From NCBI GenBank assembly GCA_004762125.1, contig SIHQ01000028.1:1-56330 (forward strand): DNA of 56,330 nucleotides. The letters run 5' to 3'. The DNA is from Oceanospirillales bacterium. Its GTDB lineage: Bacteria; Pseudomonadota; Gammaproteobacteria; Pseudomonadales; Endozoicomonadaceae. Shown in pieces: positions 8,908 to 17,907 of this stretch. The notes beneath the pieces were generated by a model. It was not told the origin of the DNA and ran no database searches. It saw nothing but the letters and a program-made list of their open reading frames with translations. Position numbers and translations under genes: made by a program. Numbering within the stretch: position 1 is the first letter of the stretch; each line of letters opens with the position of its first letter.

Positions 8908-9521
8908 ATTTCTGTTGCAAACTGACGTCGATTTATAAGCCTGCTACCTTATATTCAGTCATAGCAGTTTAGTTGAGCCTTTTACCATGGACTTTTCCGG
9001 TCGCCACTTTCCCACAGATCTCATTCTCCAGACCATCCGTTGGTATCTGCGCTATAGCTTGAGCTATCAGGACCTAGAATCCTGGAAGAGCGTGGCGTCG
9101 AAATCCATCACACCACTCCCTATCGCTGGATTCAGGAATACGCGCCACAACTGGAAGCGGAACACCGTAAACGTCGCAAGCCTTGTGGTACCTCCTGGTG
9201 TATGGATGAAACCTATATAAAGGTCAAAGGTGAGTGGGTCTATCTCTATAGGGCCGTTAAGAGGCTGATACCGTGGATTTTCTGCTGACCAAAAAGCGGG
9301 ACAAGAAGGCCGCGCTGCGATTTTTCAAGAAGGCTATGCGCCTCAATGGAATGCCCGAGAAGGTCACCATCGACAAGAGCAGGTCTAATATCGCTGCCCT
9401 GGAACAACTCAACAAAGAACAGAAAAAAACGGGTCAGCCAAAGATCGAGATCCGGCAGATCAAATACCTGAATAACCTGGTAGAGCAGGACCACCGAAGG
9501 ATCAAACGAAGGACAAAACCC
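8908..9521 (+). pseudogene. Truncated, frameshifted IS6 copy
   Basis: The left end (ATTTCTGTTGCAAA at 8908) and transposase start (ATG 8987) match the intact IS6 at 4014. The frame is broken after QDLESW, where six bases of the LEEILEE region are missing with a shift, and again near 9255 where gttaagaggctgatac replaces the YRAVD segment. The copy then continues as FLLTKKRDKKAAL through NLVEQDHRRIKRR. It diverges at about 9521 (aaaaccca then ggagacaact), losing the right end. Its orientation is the same as the intact copy, so 4014-9521 has the layout of a decayed IS6 composite. Confidence 0.88.
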
Positions 9522-9708
9522 AGGAGACAACTGGCAAAACCTATCAATACACTTAAAACTACCTTGCGATGATGTAAAGTCTTTAAAGGAAAATTCCCTT
9601 TTATAGATTATCAATAGTCCTTGAAAATTAAATATTCTCGTATAAATGTTTCTTCTGAAGCTTGACAAGAGATAGTTGCCAGAGTTCCGTCCGTGATTAT
9701 TTTCTTAT

Positions 9709-10791
9709 TCAGTCACGAAGAGAGCTGTTATTTGATCGCTCTTGTTCGAGAAAAATAATGCAGTTGCTATCTATACATAGTATTGCTCGGTAAGCATGAT
9801 TCGAACTATCTGGAATGTAATAGGTTGCAGGTTCGTGAGCTCCGGAGTTACTTTCTTCTATTGATGATGGAAGTGTGCACAATTCAATAGTTTCTTCTGA
9901 TTCTGCTGCCGTTCCTGGCTCAATAATCAGCGATTCTACAGGAACTTCGGTTGTATATGTTTCTTCTGCTGCGTCCTCTGTATGTTGTGGAGCAATATTT
10001 ATGGCCTCAAGGAATTGAGAATAGTCGTGAATGTTATCTAAGTGCTCAAGAATCTTATCCTCTTCAAGGAGATAATAGCACCCTGGAAAGCAACAGCCCC
10101 TTAAGCAATGATTTTCTCTAATATGACGTACTATCTCATTGCAATAATCATACGGCCTCTCACTGATGAGGCAGGTCTGGCACCGATAAATTTTATCAGC
10201 CATCCTCATATGTATATCTATTACTGCAGCAGTAGACATCGGGTCACCGACGTTGCCAATAATGCTGCAACAGGTATCGCAGATGATGTCATCGCCATTA
10301 ACTTGAATCGATCGAGAGCTTGAATGCGAACTATATAATTCTGGATTATGAGTCATAAGGTGCTCATCAATGATTTGCGCATCGTTTCCCGAAAATTTAC
10401 ATGATGAATAAGGGCAGTGGAGTCTCTGAAATAATCTGTCTTTAAAACCAGTTCGGCACCCGGGACATGAAGGATTTTCTGACATTATTGCTTGCGCACA
10501 TTTCCTACAGCTTTTGAACTTACAACATGGGTAATCAATTAGAGGGTGGAACTCATAGCAAATGACGCAGGTTTTTAGTGATGCGAGAGGAGCTAAAGCT
10601 AACTCTGTTTGACGAAATGATTTTCGGCAAAAATTGCAGTAAAAAGGTTTTCTCTGACTGTCCTGAGGTTTAAGCTCGCGGTTACAATCAGGACAGTTTT
10701 CTGCAAACACCGACCCAGTTAGAATCAGTAATATTGAACTGGCTAAAAAAACAATAATTGAGTGTTTTAAGTCAGTAATACTAAGGTTCAC
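9709..10791 (-). CDS. Exported RING-like and C2H2-type zinc-finger protein, candidate E3 ligase
   Basis: This is a 360-residue protein. Residues 1-30 are a signal peptide with a long hydrophobic core ending SVFA-ENC. A zinc ribbon follows (C33, C36, C52, C55), then a RING-like cluster: C75-x2-C78, C89/C90, C95-x2-C98, C109-x2-C112 in TCVICYEF, YPCCKFKSCRKC and PSCPGCR. A C2H2-type finger with C126, C131, H144 and H148 comes next. Two more His/Cys groups occur later (CQTCLISERPYDYC with HIRENH, and CCFPGC with HLDNIH). RING plus following fingers recalls TRAF/SIAH-type ubiquitin ligases of eukaryotes. Ligase activity is inference, and the usual RING histidine is replaced by cysteine. The C-terminal third is acidic and Thr/Glu-rich. 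It is divergent from another exported zinc-ribbon protein at 11034. Confidence 0.75.
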   Translation of the reverse strand: MNLSITDLKHSIIVFLASSILLILTGSVFAENCPDCNRELKPQDSQRKPFYCNFCRKSFRQTELALAPLASLKTCVICYEFHPLIDYPCCKFKSCRKCAQAIMSENPSCPGCRTGFKDRLFQRLHCPYSSCKFSGNDAQIIDEHLMTHNPELYSSHSSSRSIQVNGDDIICDTCCSIIGNVGDPMSTAAVIDIHMRMADKIYRCQTCLISERPYDYCNEIVRHIRENHCLRGCCFPGCYYLLEEDKILEHLDNIHDYSQFLEAINIAPQHTEDAAEETYTTEVPVESLIIEPGTAAESEETIELCTLPSSIEESNSGAHEPATYYIPDSSNHAYRAILCIDSNCIIFLEQERSNNSSLRD

Positions 10792-11033
10792 GAATAGCCG
10801 TTAGTGTTGATGAAAGACAGTAAGTCTAGTACATATTTTTATCTGTTTTACTAATTATTCAGTTGATTAGCTGAAGTATTCATCTATCGTGAACAGCTCC
10901 GAATATGCACGACAGTATTGCTATATAGGTAGATTTTAACACCATCGTTCCACTTATTTCTTGACAAAATAAATTGCTATTTAATCTTCCTGACTTACGC
11001 TTCAGTGAACCACATAATAGCGGGACTAATCTG
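10792..11033. promoter_or_regulatory. Shared region between two divergent exported zinc-protein genes
   Basis: This AT-rich 242-bp gap separates the starts of the RING-like and zinc-ribbon genes and must carry both promoters. The segment ttgacaaaataaattgctatttaat at about 10961-10985 contains a TTGACA-like hexamer (10961). I cannot place a matching -10 with confidence. Confidence 0.3.
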
Positions 11034-12383
11034 ATGATAAGGCGAAGCGAAAAAAAACCTGAATGGCAGGCACTGTGGTTTACTTTTTTAATAACGTTTT
11101 CTTTATTAACTCTGTCCTCACTGACCTCCGCCAGTTGCCCAATTTGTGGAGGTTCTACCTATTTGGCTGGAGACGATCAAGTTTGTAAAAAGTGTGGAAA
11201 TCTGGATGAACCAAAATCAAAATTGTCAAGTGCGCTGATGTCAGCAGCAGATGCAGCAAGTCAGAATCAAGGGCAAGATATCAACCCTCATTTACAACGG
11301 TACATTGAAAACGTAGTTCAACCCGAATGCCAGGTTCCTGATAGCGATGACGAAAATCGCAGGTATCATGCTCAACGAGTCCAAAAGATAATTAAAGATT
11401 TTACAGAAAAAAAATCTGACATTGTAATTGATAAATTTCAGCTAGGAAATACCCAAGACCTCGATAACACTACCTACTATTATCCTTTATTTTCAACCCA
11501 AGAACTCACAGTATTAACAGAACTCTATTACTTCATTACTGTAGCTACTACTGATACCTATGATGCAACCGCCGATACTGATACCTATGATGCAACCGCC
11601 GAAAGCACTAGATTGCTTGCTTATTTATGGACTGCAGCACAAATTTTAACACAAGTAGGTCAACAAAGATTTGATTCCGAAACAAACGAAATTGCCTTTT
11701 TGGCTAGCGCACTCCGCTTCGCAATAGGCGCAATGACAGGCATAGGTAATCTTAGTACTGAACAACAGGCTGTCAGTTCATTTCTTAACATACTAATGAG
11801 CGCGCTGGAAAATCATGCAATAGAAAATATCGAATCAAATGAAGCTATAGTAGCTTCACAAGCTCGCAACAATCGCATAGTAAGTATTGATACTGATTTA
11901 GACAGCGGGGCACTACTACCAACAGCTGATAGCCCACATATATCTTATGAGTTTAAAAACAACAATGAAGTAGTCGAAAGAGCCTTCATCAACAGAGTAG
12001 AAATAAACGGAAGAGTATCGTACGTAATACACCTGATGTATGCCAAAATGACAATTGTTATTCCAGAAGCTCGTCAAGTTCGGGATTTTAAAGAGCTACT
12101 TGATGCCCTTCGCATGCTTCACAACCCAATACACCAAAAATTAGGACATCACTTTATGGGAACTCAATTACAAGAGGCTCATGTTGGTGCACTCAGAGAC
12201 AGCAGAAATATCGGTTTAATAAACGTTCTCGAAATGGGCTTTGGCGTTACTGCTTTCGCTTATTCTATCTACAGTTGTTTTGCGAGCAGCGAAACACCTA
12301 TTAGAAACATCGTTACTTCATCTGGTCTCTGGATTGCTTTTCTAGCATTAGCCCGATACAACCATCAATACCATAAGAATTGA
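11034..12383 (+). CDS. Exported zinc-ribbon protein with C-terminal hydrophobic segments
   Basis: The longest frame opens at 10974. The ATG at 11034 is better because it places basic residues (MIRRSEKK) before the hydrophobic core and a cleavage site at TSA-SCP, giving 449 residues. The mature N-terminus is a zinc ribbon (CPICGG then CKKCG, C-x2-C-x13-C-x2-C), similar in position to that of the divergent RING-like neighbour. The middle is helical, without a recognised domain, and contains a perfect nine-residue duplication (TDTYDATAD). Near the C-terminus two hydrophobic stretches (GFGVTAFAYSIYSCF and SSGLWIAFLALARY) may be membrane helices. I do not know its function. The shared export and zinc ribbon suggest it works with, or derives from the same ancestor as, the neighbour. 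Confidence 0.72.
   Translation: MIRRSEKKPEWQALWFTFLITFSLLTLSSLTSASCPICGGSTYLAGDDQVCKKCGNLDEPKSKLSSALMSAADAASQNQGQDINPHLQRYIENVVQPECQVPDSDDENRRYHAQRVQKIIKDFTEKKSDIVIDKFQLGNTQDLDNTTYYYPLFSTQELTVLTELYYFITVATTDTYDATADTDTYDATAESTRLLAYLWTAAQILTQVGQQRFDSETNEIAFLASALRFAIGAMTGIGNLSTEQQAVSSFLNILMSALENHAIENIESNEAIVASQARNNRIVSIDTDLDSGALLPTADSPHISYEFKNNNEVVERAFINRVEINGRVSYVIHLMYAKMTIVIPEARQVRDFKELLDALRMLHNPIHQKLGHHFMGTQLQEAHVGALRDSRNIGLINVLEMGFGVTAFAYSIYSCFASSETPIRNIVTSSGLWIAFLALARYNHQYHKN
11550..11603 (+). repeat. 27-bp tandem duplication in the zinc-ribbon gene
   Basis: Two adjacent copies of actgatacctatgatgcaac plus cgccgat differ at only one position. They encode TDTYDATAD and TDTYDATAE. The length is a multiple of three, so the frame is kept. 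Confidence 0.9.
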
Positions 12384-12562
12384 CGTAACTGCTCATATTT
12401 AACGGGCAAAAACAGTTTCCTGTTGACCTGATGCTTGCTGTCTTTGTACGGGACAAAACTTTCTAGAGTCAGTATTCACAAGGCTTTGGAGGGTATGAGC
12501 TGACCCTCCCATCAAGTATCCTGTGTGGTCTCTAACCTCCATACAGTTTACCGAAGTCGTAC

Positions 12563-13705
12563 ATGGAAGAAGTCAGCTCATTGGCCGAGAAGCTTAAGGC
12601 TCATTTACCTTGGCATCAAGCCCGAATCATCTTTTTATCCCAGTTTATTCTGTCTCTGATCCTTAGCCGTTCAACCAACTTGTATCGTGTGGCTGAGGCG
12701 TTTCAGACATCAGCACAAGTCGACTCCAGCCATCGTCGTATTAAACGTTTCTTTTCCGGTTACACGTACTGTTACGAGCAGTTGGGAAGGCTTATTCTCA
12801 ACTGGCTGCCATTGGATCGCTATCTTCTCTGCATGGATAGGAGCAATTGGCAGAACGGCTCTAAACACGTGAATTACCTGGTAATCTCCATTGCCTGGCA
12901 AGGTGCTTCGATTCCCATCGCCTGGATATGCCTTGAAAAGGTGGGTGGCAACTCAGGTACGAAAGAGCGAATCGCTTTGATGAAGCGCGTTCTGGTACTC
13001 ACTCCTGCCGAGAAGATTGAGGGTATTTTGGCTGATCGAGAATTCATTGGTCATGACTGGTTTCAATGGCTCAATGACCATCATTTGCTCTGCAGGCTTA
13101 GGGTAAAAAATAACCTGAAGGTGACTGATCGTAATAGTAATGAGACGACGACCGGACGACTATTTCGGAGTGTAAAATTCAATCAAACAGTTATTTGGAA
13201 CAGTAAGAAAAAAGTGTCCGGTGTTTCCCTCTATATTGGTGCACACCGCAGCTTGAAAGGCCTTCTCATTGTTGTAGCAACCCAAGAGCCTGACAGTATG
13301 ATCAGTGATTATTATAAACGCTGGGGTATAGAAACCTTGTTTGGCTGCTTGAAAAGTCGAGGGTTTGATTTGGAGTCTACCCATATGACAGATCCTAAGA
13401 AAATGGACAAGCTGATGGGGATATTAGCACTGGCATTTTGTTGGTGTCTGATAGCGGGTCACTGGGAACACGGCGAAGCTTCAGAGTTTCCCCTTAAAAA
13501 GCATGGTCGACCCGAGAAAAGTTTATTTCGTCTAGGAATTGATATCATTCGGCGAGTGCTCAAGAATTACTGTGCAAAAAGCAACCATGACAATTTTTTG
13601 AGGCTATTGAATGTTTTTGTCCCGTACTTAGGTTTCAGGCATTACATTAGCAGCTTTAACAATGTGTCTTTTGAGTTGGATCGGAGCCAGGTTGACGCTC
13701 ATTGA
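12563..13705 (+). CDS. IS4-family transposase, apparently intact
   Basis: This 380-residue DDE transposase has the catalytic motifs MDRSNWQNG (first Asp), GILADREFIGHDW (second Asp) and the IS4 signature YYKRWGIETLFGCLKSRG, in which Tyr, Arg, Glu and Lys follow the Y-2-R-3-E-6-K pattern. No frameshift is seen. The 180 bp upstream (12384-12562) should hold the left end, but I could not match clear terminal repeats. The 3' end of the transposase overlaps the remaining end of an exported protein on the opposite strand, so the element seems to have landed in that gene. Confidence 0.9.
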   Translation: MEEVSSLAEKLKAHLPWHQARIIFLSQFILSLILSRSTNLYRVAEAFQTSAQVDSSHRRIKRFFSGYTYCYEQLGRLILNWLPLDRYLLCMDRSNWQNGSKHVNYLVISIAWQGASIPIAWICLEKVGGNSGTKERIALMKRVLVLTPAEKIEGILADREFIGHDWFQWLNDHHLLCRLRVKNNLKVTDRNSNETTTGRLFRSVKFNQTVIWNSKKKVSGVSLYIGAHRSLKGLLIVVATQEPDSMISDYYKRWGIETLFGCLKSRGFDLESTHMTDPKKMDKLMGILALAFCWCLIAGHWEHGEASEFPLKKHGRPEKSLFRLGIDIIRRVLKNYCAKSNHDNFLRLLNVFVPYLGFRHYISSFNNVSFELDRSQVDAH

Positions 13706-13901
13706 TTGGTTCGCAATCGGACTTTAACAATATGATCTCACCAAACTCATTAAGATGATATGCCTGTGCATTCCATGTGCCAGACAATCCATTTAGAATC
13801 ATTTGATTGTGAACTCCACAAGGAAGTTCTTCAGCCGAAACAGAACTGCTTATTAGCAAGATCACTTTACTAAAAATGACTAATATAAACGGCGATTTCA
13901 T
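13656..13901 (-). pseudogene. Exported protein truncated by the IS4 element
   Basis: The ATG at 13901, with GAGGTT just upstream on its strand, opens MKSPFILVIFSKVILLISSS, then VSAEELPCG, a convincing signal peptide cut at VSA-EEL. About 50 mature residues follow (GVHNQMILNGLSGTWNAQAY and LNEFGEIILLKSDC). Reading then enters the 3' end of the IS4 transposase on the other strand and stops at 13656. The last ~15 residues are therefore IS-encoded and the natural C-terminus is gone. Confidence 0.65.
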
Positions 13902-13961
13902 AATAACCTCATGCTTATTTACTACGTATGGAGAATGAAAGGTTATATCTTCAGAACACAA

Positions 13962-14233
13962 ATGTGTAAGAACGAAAAGCTATAAATATTATGCTGTTAC
14001 TTTAGCCATTTACTCGGGATAGGGAGGTACTTCACGATACCTCTCCTTCCACAGCACCCTTAATTTTCTTGGCAGCAAGTTTAATGAGGTGCTTATATTC
14101 AGGAGATACTTAAACAGTAATCATAATAGAAAGTGACGTTAAGGCAGTAGAAAGGCGAAGATACCCCGGTAAGCTTTGCTATGCTATGTTCCTAGGCTCA
14201 TTACCTTAACGCCGATCTACTCTTCGATAGATT
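13962..14233. other. Intergenic region with two inverted repeats
   Basis: GAGGTA (14024-14029) pairs with TACCTC (14038-14043) around an eight-base loop. Further on, CGTTAAGG (14137-14144) pairs with CCTTAACG (14204-14211) around 59 bases. The first could be a weak terminator hairpin, although no T run follows. The second could be the ends of a tiny mobile remnant. No gene is visible. Confidence 0.4.
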
Positions 14234-17086
14234 ATGGATAAGATGCAAATGAAATTACTTGTTCTTTCCTTAGCAATTGTTATCAAATGTTTGTGCCTAT
14301 TTTTTTTCCTACCTTTATTAGCTAATGCCAATGGAACCGTTGTTCACCACCAAAAACATGGAACGATAATACTTTCTACAGACCAGTTTTCTCAAAAGCA
14401 GCATGATGATGAAGCAATATCTTTAGAATGGAATTTTGCATTAGAATCTGTTTTTACTCTTAATCTTTTTTTAACTCGCCCGTGCTCAATTAACAGCCAG
14501 CAATCTATATTGGTTTACGAAGGAATGTCTCCGATTCAAGGTTATTATCATTGCAAGATAACAACAACAGAAAACAGAGGAAGCCTTCAAGTAATCAGTG
14601 AAGGGGAGTTATTGGATTCTCTGAGTTACGTAGAAACCAGTGAAGAAAACATTCCATGGACTGTCATCATCAAACGCTCTGCCAATGACACAAAAGAACG
14701 AGATAATTTAATAACTACTCCTCTTGGCACGATACCATCAACAATAAAACCAGAAATTTTTCATGGTGGTGGTTCAGGGTATCCCGGTCAACCGTACGAT
14801 CCCAAACAGCGAAAAAAGGGAGAACGGTTTGTGACTGAGCTGGGTATCGGCATTGTTGCCACCTTGGTCAGTGTTTCACAAAAAAATGATGAAAATGAGT
14901 CAGGCATTATTAGTATCAGAATATCTTCGGAGCAAGGTGATTTTTATGACATTATCTCATTTAAAGAGTGGCTTGATTTGAAAAAAGAAGGTAAAGCCCA
15001 CCTCACTGGATTAATGGAATTTCTTCAAACGACTCATCAGAGATATAGTGACTCAGTAGCATTGATAGAGCAGATTCTGGAGGGCCAGGATCAGGATATT
15101 ATTTTTGAAAAGGATGATGAATATCTATCTGAACTAATCAACAACCTTAAGCCCCCACGACAAATTCAGATCGTTGTCTCGAATTCTCCGGAGATAGTGT
15201 ATCTGGGAGGGAAGAAGAAAGGGAAAGCTAAAACTACTGTGCCCAAGGATAGCAGCGGTAGTCATCAGGAATTCTCTTCTGATTCAACACAGCCTTCTGG
15301 GCCATCAGGCTCTCAGGCTTCTCACACTGACGAAGACAGTCTGCAACCTCCTCCACCACCACCGAGTGAAGAATCACTTGCTGCAACCCAGGTTGACGCT
15401 ACTGAACTCGATATTTATAACATTGTTCTCTTGAGCGGAAACCATGTCTCTGTAATTACGCCACAATTTATCACTGCATTGTACAGCGCTGACTTATTGC
15501 CGTGGAGCCAAACCCTTAATCTTTTAGATGCAACCGCAGCTAATGGTCATTTCTCCAGCGAGAAGGGTTTACAAATATTCAACTCTGTAATTGCTATAGT
15601 GAATTCATATCATGATGTTGAGAAAAAACTGTTATTTCTTCGACTGTTGCATACTTACTTACGAATAAACAGCCGTGAGTCTTTTTTGAAGCGTTTAAAA
15701 GAAAATACTCCACCAAAGCATCATGCGTCGATCGCTGGATTCTTTGAATTCAGCCCTTCACTTTTCAATGCTTCATCATACAACGCTTTAAAAAAACTGA
15801 TTACTCTCTCGCTATTGATCCCTGGAAAAGCTGAACAATTATTAGGCAGATTCTCTAGGCAAAACGATTATTATTTCCAGCCAATCTTTCAGGTAATTCT
15901 CATGCTCGAAGAGATCAACTTAACTGAGGATTTGAGAGTCTGCTGGCAATACCTTAAAGGTCTGTTAGAAACAGATGGTTTTACGAGTATCGCACGTATT
16001 TCAGAAGATATCAGGAAAAGAATTATTAACTTCGAAGATGAACTTAATCCGACAGGAACACCTCTAAGAGGGATTATCGGACTTGAGTGCATGCTGGATA
16101 ATACCCTTTTATCGAACGCTGGCGATAGAGATACAAACACACCTGTTTTAACCCGATTTCATTGTCTGACGCCAGAATTCAAAGTGGCTCACATGCTCGC
16201 TCACGATATAATCGAATATAATTCGTTTAATTATGACCTTTTTGAAAAACGCTTTGATGAAAAGAGCTTTGATGAAATTTTACTGACTCTAGCTTTGTTA
16301 GTACACAAATTGCATAAAAAAGGTAAAATTAATTCTCATCAGTATCAAATTTCTATAGATTTTTTAAAAATGCATTATGAGGTCTCTAGAGGTACTTATC
16401 CTGAAAAAATTATCACTAGATCTGCTTTAGCTTTAGCACTTGGCATTAAGATAACAGTATCACCCGAAAATAGTACGATACATTATTTCAACATAATTAG
16501 TAAACATAATGGTTACCAACGTTATTCTTTGTTCAAGGCTTTGATAAAAGAACTTAATAGTGTTTATCAGTTTTTTAATCGATCTACAGCTCAACAATTA
16601 TCTGAATTACTCAAAGCATTAGAAAAAAATGTGGTAGAAATCGGTGCTGGTCACGGCATGCTTAGTGAGATTTTAGAGACTACAGGGTTTTCAGTATTAG
16701 AAACGACAGATTTAGAATCGAAGTTTTTCCCTCTTTTTAAAAATAGAGTTACCCGTGCATCAGCTATTAACACCATAGAAAAACATGGCGAGAGTGTCGT
16801 TTATATAGTTGCTAGCCCTGATGCTGGAATGATGGAAGAAATTTTGCGATCAGATCAAAAAATTATGATTCTTCAAATAGGAAGTGCCTTACAAACCCTA
16901 ATAAAGCAATCGGCAAAGACTTGTTATCAAATTCCTTTGCGTATGGACGCCTTCAACCCCATATATTCTACACAGGAGACCAGTTTATTGCTCATTAATT
17001 TTGATGAAAGCCAACAAAAATCCACTGAAGAGAAAGTCCCTCTAGAATTCAGAGTGACGGCAAAGAATGATCGTAAGAAGAAATAG
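14234..17086 (+). CDS. Exported 950-aa protein with C-terminal methyltransferase-like motif
   Basis: The N-terminus MDKMQMKLLVLSLAIVIKCL with following Phe/Leu and LLANA-NGT is a signal peptide. The starts at 14234, 14243 and 14249 all keep it. A beta-rich domain of ~130 residues, a Gly-rich linker (GGGSGYPGQPYDPKQRKKGE), and a Ser/Pro-rich segment with a run of seven prolines (PPPPPPS) follow. Then comes a long helical region and finally VVEIGAGHGMLSEIL at residues 800-814. That last motif fits motif I of Rossmann SAM-dependent methyltransferases (E-x-G-x-G-x-G), followed by an acidic strand (ETTDLES) and ESVVYIVASPDAG in the motif IV position. Methyltransferase activity is inference from these motifs. 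An exported enzyme needing SAM makes sense only if it reaches a host cell. The gene is AT-rich and flanked by IS debris on both sides. Confidence 0.68.
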   Translation: MDKMQMKLLVLSLAIVIKCLCLFFFLPLLANANGTVVHHQKHGTIILSTDQFSQKQHDDEAISLEWNFALESVFTLNLFLTRPCSINSQQSILVYEGMSPIQGYYHCKITTTENRGSLQVISEGELLDSLSYVETSEENIPWTVIIKRSANDTKERDNLITTPLGTIPSTIKPEIFHGGGSGYPGQPYDPKQRKKGERFVTELGIGIVATLVSVSQKNDENESGIISIRISSEQGDFYDIISFKEWLDLKKEGKAHLTGLMEFLQTTHQRYSDSVALIEQILEGQDQDIIFEKDDEYLSELINNLKPPRQIQIVVSNSPEIVYLGGKKKGKAKTTVPKDSSGSHQEFSSDSTQPSGPSGSQASHTDEDSLQPPPPPPSEESLAATQVDATELDIYNIVLLSGNHVSVITPQFITALYSADLLPWSQTLNLLDATAANGHFSSEKGLQIFNSVIAIVNSYHDVEKKLLFLRLLHTYLRINSRESFLKRLKENTPPKHHASIAGFFEFSPSLFNASSYNALKKLITLSLLIPGKAEQLLGRFSRQNDYYFQPIFQVILMLEEINLTEDLRVCWQYLKGLLETDGFTSIARISEDIRKRIINFEDELNPTGTPLRGIIGLECMLDNTLLSNAGDRDTNTPVLTRFHCLTPEFKVAHMLAHDIIEYNSFNYDLFEKRFDEKSFDEILLTLALLVHKLHKKGKINSHQYQISIDFLKMHYEVSRGTYPEKIITRSALALALGIKITVSPENSTIHYFNIISKHNGYQRYSLFKALIKELNSVYQFFNRSTAQQLSELLKALEKNVVEIGAGHGMLSEILETTGFSVLETTDLESKFFPLFKNRVTRASAINTIEKHGESVVYIVASPDAGMMEEILRSDQKIMILQIGSALQTLIKQSAKTCYQIPLRMDAFNPIYSTQETSLLLINFDESQQKSTEEKVPLEFRVTAKNDRKKK

Positions 17087-17096
17087 ACTCTTATGA

Positions 17097-17190
17097 GGCT
17101 TTGTTGAAATGCTCATTTTTTATCATCTACTGCAACGAAAATAATCGATTACAATGACGCTAATTACACATACTTTGTCGCCCGTTGTGT
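17097..17190 (+). mobile_element. IS5-family left-end fragment, first copy
   Basis: GGCTTTGTTGAAATGCTCAT starts an end that recurs as GGCTTTGTTGAATCGCTCAT at 17406. The following ~85 bases (ctactgcaacgaaaataa, then ttacaatgacg) are the same in both with few changes. The start resembles IS903-type terminal repeats. It is cut off at about 17190 by an IS6 fragment. Confidence 0.7.
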
Positions 17191-17199
17191 ATTGATTAG

Positions 17200-17387
17200 A
17201 TATTTCCTCAACCAGTTCTTTAATACGTTGTCGCACAGGCTATAGCGAAGGTAACAGCGAATGATCTGGAGAATGAGTTCTGTGAGAAAGTGGGACCGTA
17301 GAAATCCATGGTAAAGGCTCAACTAAACTGCTATGACTACTTATAAGGTAGCCGGTTCAAAAGTATCCATCAGTTTGCAACGAAACC
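17200..17387 (-). mobile_element. IS6 left-end fragment, inverted
   Basis: Read on the minus strand from 17387 this gives GGTTTCGTTGCAAACTGATG, then the gcagtttagttgagccttta leader and an ATG at 17312 with a degenerate start (MDFYGPTFS). It is the left end of an IS6-family copy more diverged than the one at 4014, truncated after the first ~35 codons. Confidence 0.72.
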
Positions 17388-17405
17388 GATTTAACATATT
17401 GTTAT

Positions 17406-17655
17406 GGCTTTGTTGAATCGCTCATTTTTTAATCATTTACTGCAACGAAAATAACCTATTACAATGACGTCAATTACTCATACTTTGTCGTCCGTTATGC
17501 CCTATAAATTCAACGAATCTAAACGTCACCACATCCCCAGACAAAGGTACAAACTCAGCAACTGGAGTGACAACAATCAGTCACTGAAAAACCGGAGGCG
17601 TATCGATGTGTGGATCAGTGATGATGTTGAATCATGGTGGACTCATAACGAATAA
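17406..17655 (+). pseudogene. IS5-family transposase N-terminal fragment, second left end
   Basis: After the GGCTTTGTTGAA end, the ATG at 17497 encodes MPYKFNESKRHHIPRQRYKL, then SNWSDNNQSL and RRRIDVWISDDVESWWTH. This is the start of IS903-type IS5-family transposases (compare RGRIDVWFSDD). The frame ends two residues later at a stop. A near-identical stretch recurs at 56202-56330 at the right edge of the window. Confidence 0.82.
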
Positions 17656-17907
17656 GGATAGATTGCGCCCAGCCGCAATCTTATCCGGTTGTTGCACAAG
17701 CCTGAGTTGATTTATGGTAAAGGTAGTCTATTGAAGATATCTTTTCTTGCGGGTATTAAATCAGAGCGTTTTTTCTGAACGCTCTTTATTCAAGATGTAA
17801 GCTAACCGACCACTGAATAATAGTAGTCTGACGCTTTATCATTCTGTAGGACGACTTTTTATTTCCTCCGTTCTTGTGAATGGCGATGAGTATTTCTGGT
17901 TGTTAAC
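17656..17907. terminator. Gap with a perfect hairpin at 17763-17785
   Basis: AGAGCGTT, a seven-base loop and AACGCTCT form an 8-bp perfect stem, followed on the plus strand by TTTATT. It could be a terminator or the structured end of the neighbouring IS91-type element, whose ends often carry a hairpin. No gene is seen in the gap. Confidence 0.45.

Noticed and set aside
14024-14043. Hairpin near the IS4-truncated gene as an intrinsic terminator
   Set aside because: The stem is only six pairs and no T run follows on either strand. I kept it only as a repeat in the intergenic note.
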